A stretch of 64,000 nt of DNA. Origin: Sulfurimonas denitrificans DSM 1251 (GTDB taxonomy: Bacteria > Campylobacterota > Campylobacteria > Campylobacterales > Sulfurimonadaceae). This document shows, one piece after another, positions 9,253 through 18,539 of the stretch. Made by a program: the position numbers and the translations under genes. The notes beneath the pieces are model-generated. The model searched no databases, was not told the origin of the DNA, and worked only from the letters and a program-made list of their open reading frames with translations. Each line of letters starts with the position of its first letter. Within the stretch, counting starts at the first letter, position 1. The DNA is taken from positions 496,001-560,000 of the forward strand of contig NC_007575.1 of NCBI RefSeq assembly GCF_000012965.1. Reading direction: 5' to 3'.

Positions 9253-9747
9253 CTACTTAGCAAGCCACATCCTAAGCCATAATCCAAACGTTGTTGTATA
9301 GCCTACATCGCTATAAAATATCTCTCTATTTTTATCATATATAATTGTTGTTGGGAAAACCGATATATTAAATTTTTCCGCTAAAGAGCCGTTATTATCA
9401 TTTACAACTTTAAATGTCAAATTACGACTCTTCAAATAGCTCTGTATGTTGCTATTATCTCCAGACTTTGTAGCAATAGTTATTACCTCAAACTCTTTAG
9501 AAATAGTTTCAATATTGCCAGCTTCTGCTTTACATGTTGGACACCATGTAGCCCAAAAGTGTAGTAGAATTGGTTTATTCTCACTTAACATGTAAGAACT
9601 CCCATCCATTAAAGTAAAGCTATTTACATCTATAGAATCTTGATTTAAATTATTGCTTCTATATAAACTAAGTAGATTTGAAAAAATAGTAATAAATATT
9701 AAAAAGAGAAAAATCTCCTTGCTGTAGTTTAAAAGCTTATTTTTCAT
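9253..9747 (-). CDS. membrane-anchored TlpA-like thioredoxin
   Basis: A 164-residue protein with one N-terminal membrane segment (IFLFLIFITIFSNLLSLY) and a periplasmic thioredoxin domain of the TlpA/ResA/ScsD group. The active site is WATWCPTC near residue 65 and the cis-proline loop is SVFPTT near residue 130. It should reduce periplasmic disulfides. A TTG three codons upstream (9756) opens the frame, but ATG 9747 is the more natural start. Standing beside a periplasmic molybdoenzyme and NosL, it may serve cofactor or metal-site maturation; that link is inference. Confidence 0.8.
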   Translation of the reverse strand: MKNKLLNYSKEIFLFLIFITIFSNLLSLYRSNNLNQDSIDVNSFTLMDGSSYMLSENKPILLHFWATWCPTCKAEAGNIETISKEFEVITIATKSGDNSNIQSYLKSRNLTFKVVNDNNGSLAEKFNISVFPTTIIYDKNREIFYSDVGYTTTFGLWLRMWLAK

Positions 9748-9823
9748 ATTTGCCAACTTTTTGCTTATTTTAACACTAAAGTAACCATTTCTTGATAATA
9801 TTTTAAAAACAGAGGAGTTTTAG

Positions 9824-10324
9824 GTGGGTAAAATAATTTTTTTAATAATGTCACTACTATTATTGATTGGATGTAGTTCTCAAAAAGAGGTAGTTGCAAA
9901 GTCTGCTATATTTCAAAGTGTTTCAAATGATGAGGCTCTTCTTCTAAGCAAAGAGAGCGATAATGGTTCTTGCCTGCGTTGTGGAATGGATTTAGTAAAG
10001 TATTATAAAACAAATCATGCTGCATCTCTTGATGAAAAGATATACCAATATTGTTCAATTCACTGTTTACAAGATCACCTATATGACGGAGTATCATTAA
10101 AAAATCCTCAAGTTGTTGATATAAATAGTTTGAAATTTATTGGAGTTGACAAAGCTTATTATGTAGTAGGTAGCAACGTAAAGGGCACTATGAGCAGAAT
10201 TAGCAAATATGCGTTCTCAAGCAAAGAAGAAGCAGAGATATTTCAAAAAAAACATGGTGGTGAAGTGATGGATTTTTATAAGGCTTTAGAAGTAGCAACA
10301 AAGGATTTTAAAGAGCGAAGATAA
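9824..10324 (+). CDS. NosL-like copper lipoprotein
   Basis: A 166-residue lipoprotein with signal peptide and lipobox (LLLLIGCSS, lipidated cysteine near residue 17). The NosL family signature of paired cysteines is present: CLRCGMDL near residue 47 and YCSIHCLQDH near residue 75. NosL binds Cu(I) and helps mature nitrous oxide reductase, but many sulfur-metabolising bacteria keep NosL paralogues next to other enzymes. No nosZ is in the window. The start is GTG behind GAGGAG. It diverges from the TlpA-like gene. Confidence 0.8.
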   Translation: MGKIIFLIMSLLLLIGCSSQKEVVAKSAIFQSVSNDEALLLSKESDNGSCLRCGMDLVKYYKTNHAASLDEKIYQYCSIHCLQDHLYDGVSLKNPQVVDINSLKFIGVDKAYYVVGSNVKGTMSRISKYAFSSKEEAEIFQKKHGGEVMDFYKALEVATKDFKERR

Positions 10325-10344
10325 AATCTTCACTCATACAAAGC

Positions 10345-11994
10345 TTAAATCATAATACCTTTGATTGTAAAAAATAGTGTTCCTGCCAAGATTGCAGCGG
10401 CGGGCACGGTAATTAACCAAGCTGCAACTATTTTTTTGATTGCATCTCTGCGAACATATTGAACTTTTTTAGCTTTTTTAATATTTTTCTTTGTTGACTT
10501 TATAATCTTTTTTTCATCCGCAATAAGTTTATAAAGATTAACAATTCTTGTGTAGTCAGATTGAGTTTTATCACTCTTATCTTGTAATATTTTTAACTCA
10601 TGTTTGTATGCACTTTTGTTGAGTTCTTCATCCATAATAATAAGAGTGTCTTCTTCTATCGTATGATTATTTTCATCTTTTATATGTAACCACTCTCTTA
10701 AAAATCCAACACCAAAAATGCCACCTATCGCAATATGCGTTGAGCTGACAGGAAGTCCTAGCTGAGATGCTAAAATAACAGTAAGTGAAGCTGACATGGC
10801 AATTGAGAATGCTCTTATCTGATCAAGGTCAGTTATTTCACTCCCAACAGTTTTTATAAGTTTTGGTCCATACAGTGCAAGACCTAGTGCTATTCCAAAC
10901 GCTCCAACTCCCATAACCCAAAGTGGAATAGAGGCACTAGCAGATACCCCACCATTTATAACAGCATCATTAATAGCAGCTAAGGGACCTATTGCATTTG
11001 CAACATCATTTGCTCCATGCGCAAAACTAAGTAAGGCAGCTGCAAATATTAGAGGAATTGTAAATAGAGTGTTTACAGACTCTTTTGTATTTTCTAGAGC
11101 TGTTAAGCCAGAATATAATCTTTTTTTAACGAAAAAATATACAAATATTGCAACAATTAAACCAATAGAAAAGGCAGTCATAAAAGTTGGGTCGTTAGTT
11201 GTTTGAAGCGAAACAAATGGAATAAAATTTAAAATGTCTATGATTTTTGGCCATATACTTTTTAGCCCCTTTAATATAATATATGCCACGAAAGCTAAGG
11301 ACATAATTGCTACAAAAAACGGAACATATTTTTTTGCAGCTTCAACTTTATCATCTTTAAAAATTATTGATTTTTTTATTGCAAAAAGAAACAGCGCTGC
11401 GATAACTCCTCCAAGAATTGGTGAAATAATCCAAGATGCAACTATACTGCCCATTGTTTCCCAATTGACAACATGAAATCCAGCAGCAGCAATACCAGCG
11501 CCCATGACAGCGCCGACAATAGAGTGTGTTGTAGAAACAGGAGCTTTCATCATAGTGGCAAAGTTAAGCCAAAGAGCCGCGGCCAAAAGAGCTGCCATCA
11601 TAGCCCAAATAAATTGCTCAGGATGGCTATCAAAAGCAGAGATATCAATAATTCCATTTTTTATAGTTTTAACAACTTCTCCACCAGCAATCAAAGCTCC
11701 AGAAGCTTCAAAAATTGCAGCGATTATAATTGCTGCAGTAAGTGTTAATGCTTTTGAACCTACGGCAGGACCAACATTATTAGCAACATCGTTAGCGCCT
11801 ATGTTCATCGCCATATAGGCACCTATGAGCGCTGCAACTGCTAAAAACATACTGTTTGGAATTCCGCCATTATTTAAAAAAGTAAATGTTAAAACAACAA
11901 TCATAAAAAAGATAGCAAAACCTAGTCTTGTAAAATCAGTTGCACTTCTTTTTAACGCATTTTTTTGAAGCTTGTCGATAGTCCTAAATTCCAT
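10345..11994 (-). CDS. PiT-family inorganic phosphate transporter
   Basis: A 549-residue cation-coupled phosphate permease with about 10-12 membrane helices. Both inverted PiT repeats are present, with signatures GANDVANNVGPAVGSKAL near residue 66 and AHGANDVANAIGPLAAI near residue 323. A hydrophilic insertion of about 80 residues (from about residue 440, rich in lysine and aspartate) precedes the last helix. No PhoU-like gene is adjacent. It is convergent with nosL (20-base gap) and stands alone with its own leader at 11995-12066. Confidence 0.92.
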   Translation of the reverse strand: MEFRTIDKLQKNALKRSATDFTRLGFAIFFMIVVLTFTFLNNGGIPNSMFLAVAALIGAYMAMNIGANDVANNVGPAVGSKALTLTAAIIIAAIFEASGALIAGGEVVKTIKNGIIDISAFDSHPEQFIWAMMAALLAAALWLNFATMMKAPVSTTHSIVGAVMGAGIAAAGFHVVNWETMGSIVASWIISPILGGVIAALFLFAIKKSIIFKDDKVEAAKKYVPFFVAIMSLAFVAYIILKGLKSIWPKIIDILNFIPFVSLQTTNDPTFMTAFSIGLIVAIFVYFFVKKRLYSGLTALENTKESVNTLFTIPLIFAAALLSFAHGANDVANAIGPLAAINDAVINGGVSASASIPLWVMGVGAFGIALGLALYGPKLIKTVGSEITDLDQIRAFSIAMSASLTVILASQLGLPVSSTHIAIGGIFGVGFLREWLHIKDENNHTIEEDTLIIMDEELNKSAYKHELKILQDKSDKTQSDYTRIVNLYKLIADEKKIIKSTKKNIKKAKKVQYVRRDAIKKIVAAWLITVPAAAILAGTLFFTIKGIMI

Positions 11995-12066
11995 TTAGTG
12001 CCTTTAGTTTTATTGGCGTGATTGTAATCAAATTATAATTACATATTGATTACAGGTTTTGCAATC

Positions 12067-12612
12067 TCAATCTTTTTTTACAAAAGCTTTTATGATTTTT
12101 TGCGTCTCAATTGGTTTGTCCATACCCATTTGACCAAGAGTTGCCACATTTTCTAGTTTATTTACAATAAGAAGGCTTTGAGGAGTTACTTGACCAAATA
12201 TTGTATGTCTGCCATTTAACCAAGGGGTTGGCGTAGTTGTTATAAAAAATTGGCTTCCATTTGAATGAGGTCCAGCATTTGCCATTGCTAAAATTCCGCT
12301 TTTATCAAAGAGTTTGCCTTTAAACTCATCTTTAAAAGGTTTATTCCAGATGCTCTCTCCGCCTCTACCAGTTCCTGTTGGATCTCCGCCTTGAATCATA
12401 AAATTTTTGATTATTCTGTGAAAGGTAAGCCCATCATAGTATCCGTTTTTTACATGTGTTATAAAGTTTTCAACTGCTAATGGAGCAACTTCTTCAAACA
12501 ACTCTATCTCTATAACGCCTTGAGTTGTCTCTAGTACTACATGTGGATTTTTCTCTTGCGCATATAAATTTATTGATAATATCATCAATATCGCAACTGC
12601 TATTTTTCTCAT
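12067..12612 (-). CDS. exported cyclophilin peptidyl-prolyl isomerase
   Basis: A 181-residue cyclophilin-type prolyl isomerase. ATG 12612 is chosen because an AGAGAGA ribosome site precedes it and the protein then begins with a clean signal peptide (AVAILMILSINLYAQ); the longer open frame to 12741 adds 43 residues of non-conserved sequence. The catalytic region includes FHRIIKNFMIQGGDPTGTGR near residue 70, FIT in NGSQFFITT, and a TPWLNGRHTIFG loop. It should act on periplasmic protein folding. Confidence 0.9.
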   Translation of the reverse strand: MRKIAVAILMILSINLYAQEKNPHVVLETTQGVIEIELFEEVAPLAVENFITHVKNGYYDGLTFHRIIKNFMIQGGDPTGTGRGGESIWNKPFKDEFKGKLFDKSGILAMANAGPHSNGSQFFITTTPTPWLNGRHTIFGQVTPQSLLIVNKLENVATLGQMGMDKPIETQKIIKAFVKKD

Positions 12613-12750
12613 TATTCTCTCTCTTTGATTGATAAATTTATTTATGATATTGTATCTATATTTTATAAAAACTTTAATTTGAAGAGATAATGAGATTAGA
12701 TTTATTTGTTGTAGAATTTGTCGCAAAAAAAATTGCGACAAATGGAGGAG

Positions 12751-13035
12751 TTATTTACCAGCAGCTACGCGATCTTTAAGACCTTTGCCAGCTTTGAATT
12801 TTGGAACCATTTTATCTTTAGTAGTATAAGTTTTGTCAGTTCCTGGAACTTTACCACTTTTACCTTTTTGTAATGAAGCACCAAAGCTTCCAAATCCCAC
12901 AAGAGAAACATCTTCTTTTTTTACTAAAGCAGATGCAACCGCTTCTGTAAAAGCTTTGATAGCTGCTTCTGCTTCAACTTTAGTTTTGTAATTGCCACTT
13001 GCTTGTACTAGTTCAACGAATTGAGCTTTATTCAT
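12751..13035 (-). CDS. hup: HU/IHF-family DNA-binding protein
   Basis: A 94-residue histone-like protein that bends and compacts DNA. It begins MNKAQFVELV and contains the family signature GFGSFGASLQKGKSGKVPGT at residues 47-66, with basic arm residues following. An AAGGG site precedes the start. The 3' end lies 139 bases before the cyclophilin start on the same strand. Confidence 0.95.
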   Translation of the reverse strand: MNKAQFVELVQASGNYKTKVEAEAAIKAFTEAVASALVKKEDVSLVGFGSFGASLQKGKSGKVPGTDKTYTTKDKMVPKFKAGKGLKDRVAAGK

Positions 13036-13131
13036 AAATCTACCCTTGAATTTATAAAGATTTTCCGAAACTACAAAACCTTAAAATGATAATTTAGCAG
13101 TTAAGTAATTCAGCTACAGACACTTTATAGT

Positions 13132-13365
13132 TTATTTGCTTAAAGATTTCTTCTTTTTGTTAAAAAAATAGAAAAAATAGAGTCTTTTTCTCTTTTTTAG
13201 TCCAACTTTTGCTTGTTTTAGCAGTTTTGTCGCTATGCTACTTATATTAGTATCTGTTATTATAGAGGTGAATCCTCCTATCTTATAATATTTATTTTTA
13301 TTATTATGTATTGATAAAAATACATCCTCTAAGCCATCTCTTTCTTGTTGTGTAAGTGTGCTCAT
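13132..13365 (-). CDS. small basic hypothetical protein
   Basis: A 77-residue protein that I do not recognise. The N-terminal half is mixed (TQQERDGLEDVFLSIHNN) and the C-terminal third is strongly basic and aromatic (KKRKRLYFFYFFNKKKKSL), suggesting nucleic acid or membrane surface contact. An AAGGA site for ATG 13365 lies inside the tail of the upstream HTH gene, four bases away, so the two are one operon and may act together. Confidence 0.6.
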   Translation of the reverse strand: MSTLTQQERDGLEDVFLSIHNNKNKYYKIGGFTSIITDTNISSIATKLLKQAKVGLKKRKRLYFFYFFNKKKKSLSK

Positions 13366-13369
13366 AAAA

Positions 13370-13609
13370 CTAATCCTTCAGCTTATTTATTTTTCTTACA
13401 GTTCGAATAATTTCTTCATCTTCAAGTCTTCCAAGCATCTGCATGACGGTTATAGCCGCTTGAGGTTTTGCACGCGCTAGTTTCCAGTCTTGATAGGTTC
13501 TCATAGGTATTCCTAACGAATCAGCCATATCTTTTAGGGAAATTTTTTTCCCATTATTTTTAGCCTCTATTGAGTTATGAAGGATGTTGAAGAGATCATT
13601 AATTTGCAT
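13370..13609 (-). CDS. small helix-turn-helix protein
   Basis: A 79-residue protein with a helix-turn-helix at residues 22-50 (SLKDMADSLGIPMRTYQDWK), similar to small Xre/Cro-type or plasmid-copy regulators. It lacks any extra domain. Upstream lies 226 bases of extremely AT-rich DNA that could hold its operator. It is coupled to the 77-residue gene downstream. Regulatory role is inferred from fold only; a remnant of a mobile element is possible. Confidence 0.65.
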   Translation of the reverse strand: MQINDLFNILHNSIEAKNNGKKISLKDMADSLGIPMRTYQDWKLARAKPQAAITVMQMLGRLEDEEIIRTVRKINKLKD

Positions 13610-13835
13610 AAAAAAATTATACGTAATAAATACTTAAATATAAATTTTTATTGTTTAAATATTATTATTAATGTGTTTTATACCATTAATCATTTATATA
13701 AATGTGTATATTAGGGTTATAATATAATTAATTAATATATAAACATACGGTTTTACGTGTTTTTAATATATAAAAAATTATTAAAATAGTAAATTATTTA
13801 AAACTTTGATTTTATTTGGTGTGAATTTGGTGTAG

Positions 13836-15515
13836 TTAGCCTTTAGCTATCTTTTTGTTTGTTGGGTGCAGTGTGAGGTATTCTTGAGACTCCACGATAT
13901 AAAAGGGTTCATAAGTAGTCGCTTCAGTTTTAAAGATAAGCTCTTCATTATTATTTAATGTAAATATAATTGTATTTAAACCTCTAAAAGAGTTTTTTAT
14001 TATAATTTTGGCGTTCATTGAACTGGTGGTAATTTTATCTTGTGCCACTTTTAACTCATCTATTTTTTCCTTAAGAGCGGGTACTTTTAAGGGGCTATGT
14101 TTTTTAGCCCCCTCTAATTTATATTTTAAATCTTCTATCTCCTGCGATAAATAGTTATATTTACTAATTAAAGTAGGAATATCTTTATAGTTTATCTTAA
14201 AAAGATTGTCCTCACCACTTACAATGTCTATTGTTATAGAGTTGGATGCATAAATTTTAAGGTTGTTTTTTACCTGATGAATTGTTACATTTTCCGCATA
14301 AATTGTACCGCTAAGAGAGTTCTGAATATCAACATTTGTTGCATGAACTTCGCCACCCTCCAAGAGTTTTATTTTTGCATCATGACATCTTAGTTTACCC
14401 TTATGTCTATTGATATTGGCAAATTTAGCCTCTTGATATGAATCTTGATGTGTTGCTCCATCGATTGTCAAATTTACAGCTCTTAGAGTTGATTTGGCAC
14501 CTACATGTCCATTGATATTAATAGTTTCAGATGTAAGTTCAACACCTTCTCCAAGGCTATCTAGGGATGTGTCATGTTGAGAAATAATTACTTCAATGTT
14601 ATTGCTCTCATCTTTAGCGATTCTGTTTTGAACACGTGAGAGAGATTCTATCTCTATTTTATTGTCAACATAAAAGTTTTTATCATCTAAATGTACATAT
14701 CCTTTTAGCTTGCTTTTATAAATTTTTCTATCACTATTTTCTATAATTTTTATACTGTTTTCATCTACATTGTACTTTAAGTCGTCAATATTTTTTAGAT
14801 AAAAATTATCAATTATTTCTCCAAATGCATTAAAACCGTTTTTTCCAAAGAGTGGCTTAATAAACTCCACCAAAATTTCATCCTCCGCAACTTCTATTAC
14901 TTGATGGTTTGATTTTTTGTTTAAAAATCGAAATAAGAGTCTGCTCTCTCTGGTAATATCTGGTTCAATTCCTATATAGAGAGGAATTTTGATTTTTTTA
15001 ATGAATTTTCCAGCGTATATATACTTTACAAACTGTTTTAACTTCTCTTTCATTTCGTTGTCAAAAATATTTATTAAAATATTATTTAAAGCTTTAATAT
15101 TGTTCAGCTCTTTTAGAAGAAGGAGATATATCTCTTTTGGCTGATATTTTTTATATGGAATTTGAGATTCTGGATATAAAACAATATGCACACTGTCTTT
15201 ATTAGGTGAAAATTCTATACTATAGTCAAGTTTTATAATATTTTTTGGTGTCTGTTTTATAGTTATTAAAAATATCTGTTTTATCTCTACATGTTCATTA
15301 ATCATTTTTTGATGATTATTGAAATAATCAAAGATATCTTCAGTATAGAGTAGAAAATCTTTCTGCGAGACATTTTTAAGATAAGTTTCTACGCCATTAA
15401 TATTAAAAGTAAACTCAAGTGGTGAACAGTCGTTCTCAAGAGCAAATTTTTTTATAGTAGCGTTGATATTTTTTGTTTTAAATCTTTTAGTAAGCAAGCA
15501 AATCACTATAATCAT
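13836..15515 (-). CDS. FapA (DUF342) family protein
   Basis: A 559-residue protein of the FapA/DUF342 family, large proteins of unclear biochemical role first linked to flagellar assembly in Vibrio. The central part (about residues 190-470) is the characteristic beta-helical region with short repeats around glycine and asparagine (for example INGHVGAKSTLRAVNLTIDG), followed by a coiled coil (LSQEIEDLKYKLEGAKKH) and a small C-terminal domain. The start ATG 15515 lies inside the end of the upstream gene, a 29-base overlap; a TTG at 15497 is an alternative. It is cotranscribed with a coiled-coil protein. Confidence 0.8.
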   Translation of the reverse strand: MIIVICLLTKRFKTKNINATIKKFALENDCSPLEFTFNINGVETYLKNVSQKDFLLYTEDIFDYFNNHQKMINEHVEIKQIFLITIKQTPKNIIKLDYSIEFSPNKDSVHIVLYPESQIPYKKYQPKEIYLLLLKELNNIKALNNILINIFDNEMKEKLKQFVKYIYAGKFIKKIKIPLYIGIEPDITRESRLLFRFLNKKSNHQVIEVAEDEILVEFIKPLFGKNGFNAFGEIIDNFYLKNIDDLKYNVDENSIKIIENSDRKIYKSKLKGYVHLDDKNFYVDNKIEIESLSRVQNRIAKDESNNIEVIISQHDTSLDSLGEGVELTSETININGHVGAKSTLRAVNLTIDGATHQDSYQEAKFANINRHKGKLRCHDAKIKLLEGGEVHATNVDIQNSLSGTIYAENVTIHQVKNNLKIYASNSITIDIVSGEDNLFKINYKDIPTLISKYNYLSQEIEDLKYKLEGAKKHSPLKVPALKEKIDELKVAQDKITTSSMNAKIIIKNSFRGLNTIIFTLNNNEELIFKTEATTYEPFYIVESQEYLTLHPTNKKIAKG

Positions 15516-16173
15516 ATTTTGACAAATCTAAATAAAGTTTTCCATCTCTATGAATAACTCTTGAATCATTGTCGTAGGCATCTAAGAAACGTTTTTTTAT
15601 AATTTTTCTTTGAGATGATTTTATATCTAATGATTTTAGATACTCTTTTAATTCAATAAAATTTAGATTATGAACCAACTCTGCTTCACCTTGGTGGGTG
15701 AAATCCTCCAAAATATTTGATTTTTCCAGAGGCTCTTTTTCTCTTTCAATGCGGATTTTTTTATTTACAAGAGTTAAAATATTTTTTAGTTGCTCATCTT
15801 TTGAGCTGTATATCTGCTCTATTTTGTCTCTCTCTGCCCTGAGCATCTGCTCTTTATCATTTATGAGTTTGTCTATTTTGTCTTCAAGTTTATTAATTTT
15901 ATTTTTTAAAAAAGTATTCTCTTTTTGAAAGAGTGTCAATACAGTTGCTATTGTTATTTTTGGTTTTGAGATTTGAGTATTTTGAGAAGCAACACTTTTG
16001 CTCTCTTCTATGATTTCTTCATTTTTTTCGGTTATAGAAGGAGTGTTCGTTACTATAATGAACGTTGTTGAATCTTCAATTATATAGTTTAACTTTTTTG
16101 CTCTAATCTTTGAATTAAGCATCTCTTTTGACATCTTGAAATGCTTACAATACTCATCTATCGTTAATCTCAT
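15487..16173 (-). CDS. hypothetical coiled-coil protein with HTH-like N-terminus
   Basis: A 228-residue protein. Residues 1-50 resemble a MerR/excisionase-like or Sulfurimonas-type helix-turn-helix (LTIDEYCKHFKMSKEMLNSK). Residues 90-160 form a charged coiled coil (KNKINKLEDKIDKLINDKEQ). The C-terminal 60 residues (from FIELKEYLKSLDIK) look like a second small globular domain. No family name is recognised. Tight overlap with the fapA-like gene suggests a joint function. Confidence 0.7.
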   Translation of the reverse strand: MRLTIDEYCKHFKMSKEMLNSKIRAKKLNYIIEDSTTFIIVTNTPSITEKNEEIIEESKSVASQNTQISKPKITIATVLTLFQKENTFLKNKINKLEDKIDKLINDKEQMLRAERDKIEQIYSSKDEQLKNILTLVNKKIRIEREKEPLEKSNILEDFTHQGEAELVHNLNFIELKEYLKSLDIKSSQRKIIKKRFLDAYDNDSRVIHRDGKLYLDLSKYDYSDLLAY

Positions 16174-16288
16174 TTGAAATCCATAATATTTTTTTTGTTA
16201 TTCTAGCATAAATATGATTTTTCAAAAGTTATTTTAAATGAAGCCTATATTATAATTGTGGATAAAATTTATAATAAAGAGTTTAATA

Positions 16289-17362
16289 ATGGGTATTTTA
16301 GATATTGTAAAAGCGGGTGTATTGTTTGGTGATGATGTCAAAAAGGTTTATCAGCATGCCAAAGAGAATGGATTTGCTATCCCAGCGATAAATGTTGTTG
16401 GAACGGACTCTATAAATGCAATACTTGAAGCTGCCGCAAAGGTTAAATCACCTGTAATTATTCAATTTAGTAACGGTGGAGCATCTTTTTATGCAGGAAA
16501 AGGGCTGAGTAATGATGGTGAAAAAGCAGCAATCGCTGGAGCTGTAAGTGGTGCTATACATGTACATATGATGGCTCTTAGCTATGGTGTGCCAGTAATC
16601 CTTCATACAGACCATGCCGCTAAAAAACTTCTTCCATGGGTAGATGCTCTTCTTGAGGAGAGTGAGAAGTACTATAAAACTCACGCAAGACCTCTTTACT
16701 CCTCACATATGCTTGATCTCTCTGAAGAGAGTTTGCAAGAAAATATATCAATATCAAAAAAATATCTACAAAGAATGAGCAAAATAGGTATTAGCATTGA
16801 GATAGAGCTTGGTGTTACAGGTGGAGAGGAAGATGGTGTTGACAACTCAAGTGTTGATAATTCACTTCTATATACTCAGCCAGAAGACGTTGCTTATGCG
16901 TACAAAGAGCTAAGTGAAGTATCTCCAAATTTTACAATAGCCGCATCTTTTGGAAATGTACATGGTGTTTATAAACCTGGAAATGTTGTGCTTACGCCAA
17001 AAATTTTAGATAACTCTCAAAAATATATACAAGAGAAATTTAAAACAGAACAAAAACCAGTAAACTTTGTATTTCATGGCGGCTCTGGCTCATCACTGCA
17101 AGAGATTCGTGAAGCGATTAGTTATGGAGTTGTAAAGATGAATATCGATACAGATACTCAGTGGGCAACATGGGTTGGTGTAAAAGAGTATTATGAGAAA
17201 AATCGTGATTATCTTCAAGGTCAAATCGGAAATCCAGAGGGTGAAGATAAGCCAAATAAAAACTATTATGACCCAAGAAAATGGCTCAGAGATGGGCAAA
17301 AAACACTTATCAAAAGAGTAGAAGAAGCATTTAGCGATTTAAATGCGATAGATAGAAATTAA
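16289..17362 (+). CDS. fbaA: class II fructose-bisphosphate aldolase
   Basis: A 357-residue zinc aldolase that interconverts fructose 1,6-bisphosphate with DHAP and glyceraldehyde 3-phosphate. The protein closely follows the FbaA (class IIA) pattern: GDDVKKVYQHAKENGFAIPA near the start, SNGGASFYAGKG near residue 60, zinc/catalytic segments HTDHAAKKLLPW near residue 108 and VFHGGSGSS near residue 262, and NIDTDTQWA near residue 287. ATG 16289 is chosen over the upstream frame opening at 16256 because it follows AAAGAG and matches the usual N-terminus. With pfkA at 56.7 kb it supports glycolytic or gluconeogenic flux. Confidence 0.95.
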   Translation: MGILDIVKAGVLFGDDVKKVYQHAKENGFAIPAINVVGTDSINAILEAAAKVKSPVIIQFSNGGASFYAGKGLSNDGEKAAIAGAVSGAIHVHMMALSYGVPVILHTDHAAKKLLPWVDALLEESEKYYKTHARPLYSSHMLDLSEESLQENISISKKYLQRMSKIGISIEIELGVTGGEEDGVDNSSVDNSLLYTQPEDVAYAYKELSEVSPNFTIAASFGNVHGVYKPGNVVLTPKILDNSQKYIQEKFKTEQKPVNFVFHGGSGSSLQEIREAISYGVVKMNIDTDTQWATWVGVKEYYEKNRDYLQGQIGNPEGEDKPNKNYYDPRKWLRDGQKTLIKRVEEAFSDLNAIDRN

Positions 17363-17367
17363 TTTTT

Positions 17368-17670
17368 CTATCTCTTTGCCTCTTGTTTATAGTTTGAGAG
17401 GAGATTATTTAACTTATTTTGATTAAATCTCCAAAATTTTTCTTTATTAAATTCAGCATCACTTATCATTAATTCAAAAAGTTTTTTGTTATCTATCTCA
17501 GAACTGTTTTTTTCCATTATTTTTATCATTAACTCTCTAAGAGTCTCTTGAGCCTCTTTTGTTGTATCATCATCTGAGAGTTGTTTGCTTGGCAAAAAAG
17601 CGTATATTTTCCAAATACTTATTGCTAAAAATATAATAAAAAATATCATCATTAAAGTTGAAGTTTCCAT
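17368..17670 (-). CDS. small membrane-anchored hypothetical protein
   Basis: A 100-residue protein with a single N-terminal membrane helix (LMMIFFIIFLAISIWKIYAF) and a hydrophilic, helix-rich tail of about 70 residues. ATG 17670 follows an AAGG site. It is convergent with fbaA and divergent from cmoA. No family is recognised and nothing in the context assigns a role. Confidence 0.65.
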   Translation of the reverse strand: METSTLMMIFFIIFLAISIWKIYAFLPSKQLSDDDTTKEAQETLRELMIKIMEKNSSEIDNKKLFELMISDAEFNKEKFWRFNQNKLNNLLSNYKQEAKR

Positions 17671-17754
17671 TAATATGCCTTATGCTTAATTTTATTGATT
17701 ATATAGACTCAATCATAAGATTTTGGTTAAAATTCTATTAATAGGAAAAAAAAG

Positions 17755-18462
17755 ATGAATGATAAAGTATTTACAAAAGCGATTAAAAAGCAGTTTGAGT
17801 TTGATGAAGAGGTAGCGGCAGTTTTTGATGACATGTTACAAAGAAGTGTTCCTTTTTATAAAGAGTCGCAAAAAATTAGTGAATTTTTTGCACAAAAAGC
17901 TCTTCAAAATGGCGGTATAGCGTATGATTTGGGTTGTTCTACTGCGACACTTCTTATAAATATAAGCAGAAAATTGCAAAATAAAGCAACGCTTATAGGA
18001 CTTGACAACTCAGAAGCGATGTTGCAAAGAGCTAGAAAGAAGTGTGAAGCTTTTAAAGCGGATATAGAACTTGAAAATGCTGATATATTAGAGTATGACT
18101 ATAGGGAAGCGAATCTTTTTATAAGTAACTACACATTGCAGTTTGTTCGCCCTTTAATAAGAGAGGAGCTAGTAAAGAAAATAGCGTCTTCACTGAAAAA
18201 AGATGGTCTATTTATCTTTAGCGAGAAAGTCATAAGTCACCACTCAAAACTTCATAAAGATCTGATTGAGTGCTATTATGACTTTAAAAAAGAGCAGGGA
18301 TATTCAGAATATGAGATAGTTCAAAAAAGAGAAGCGCTAGAGAATGTTTTGATTCCATATAGTGAAGAAGAAAATATTAAGATGGCAAAAAATTGTGGAT
18401 TTTCTCACTGTGAAGTAGTCTTTAGATGGGCAAATTTTGCCACTTTTATAGCTATAAAATAG
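17755..18462 (+). CDS. cmoA: carboxy-S-adenosyl-L-methionine synthase
   Basis: A 235-residue class I methyltransferase-fold enzyme that makes carboxy-SAM from SAM and prephenate for tRNA wobble uridine modification (cmo5U). The N-terminus [20 protein letters not shown] and the SAM motif [16 protein letters not shown] near residue 60 match CmoA, as do GLDNSEAML near residue 82 and SNYTLQF near residue 124. Length equals the family norm. AGGA precedes the start. A cmoB partner is not within the window. Confidence 0.92.
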   Translation: MNDKVFTKAIKKQFEFDEEVAAVFDDMLQRSVPFYKESQKISEFFAQKALQNGGIAYDLGCSTATLLINISRKLQNKATLIGLDNSEAMLQRARKKCEAFKADIELENADILEYDYREANLFISNYTLQFVRPLIREELVKKIASSLKKDGLFIFSEKVISHHSKLHKDLIECYYDFKKEQGYSEYEIVQKREALENVLIPYSEEENIKMAKNCGFSHCEVVFRWANFATFIAIK

Positions 18463-18539
18463 AGTGCTAATTAAATTTAATATAAGAATAATGCATAGAA
18501 GAGAAATCTTCTTTTAATTAAAGTAGATATAATAATCAG

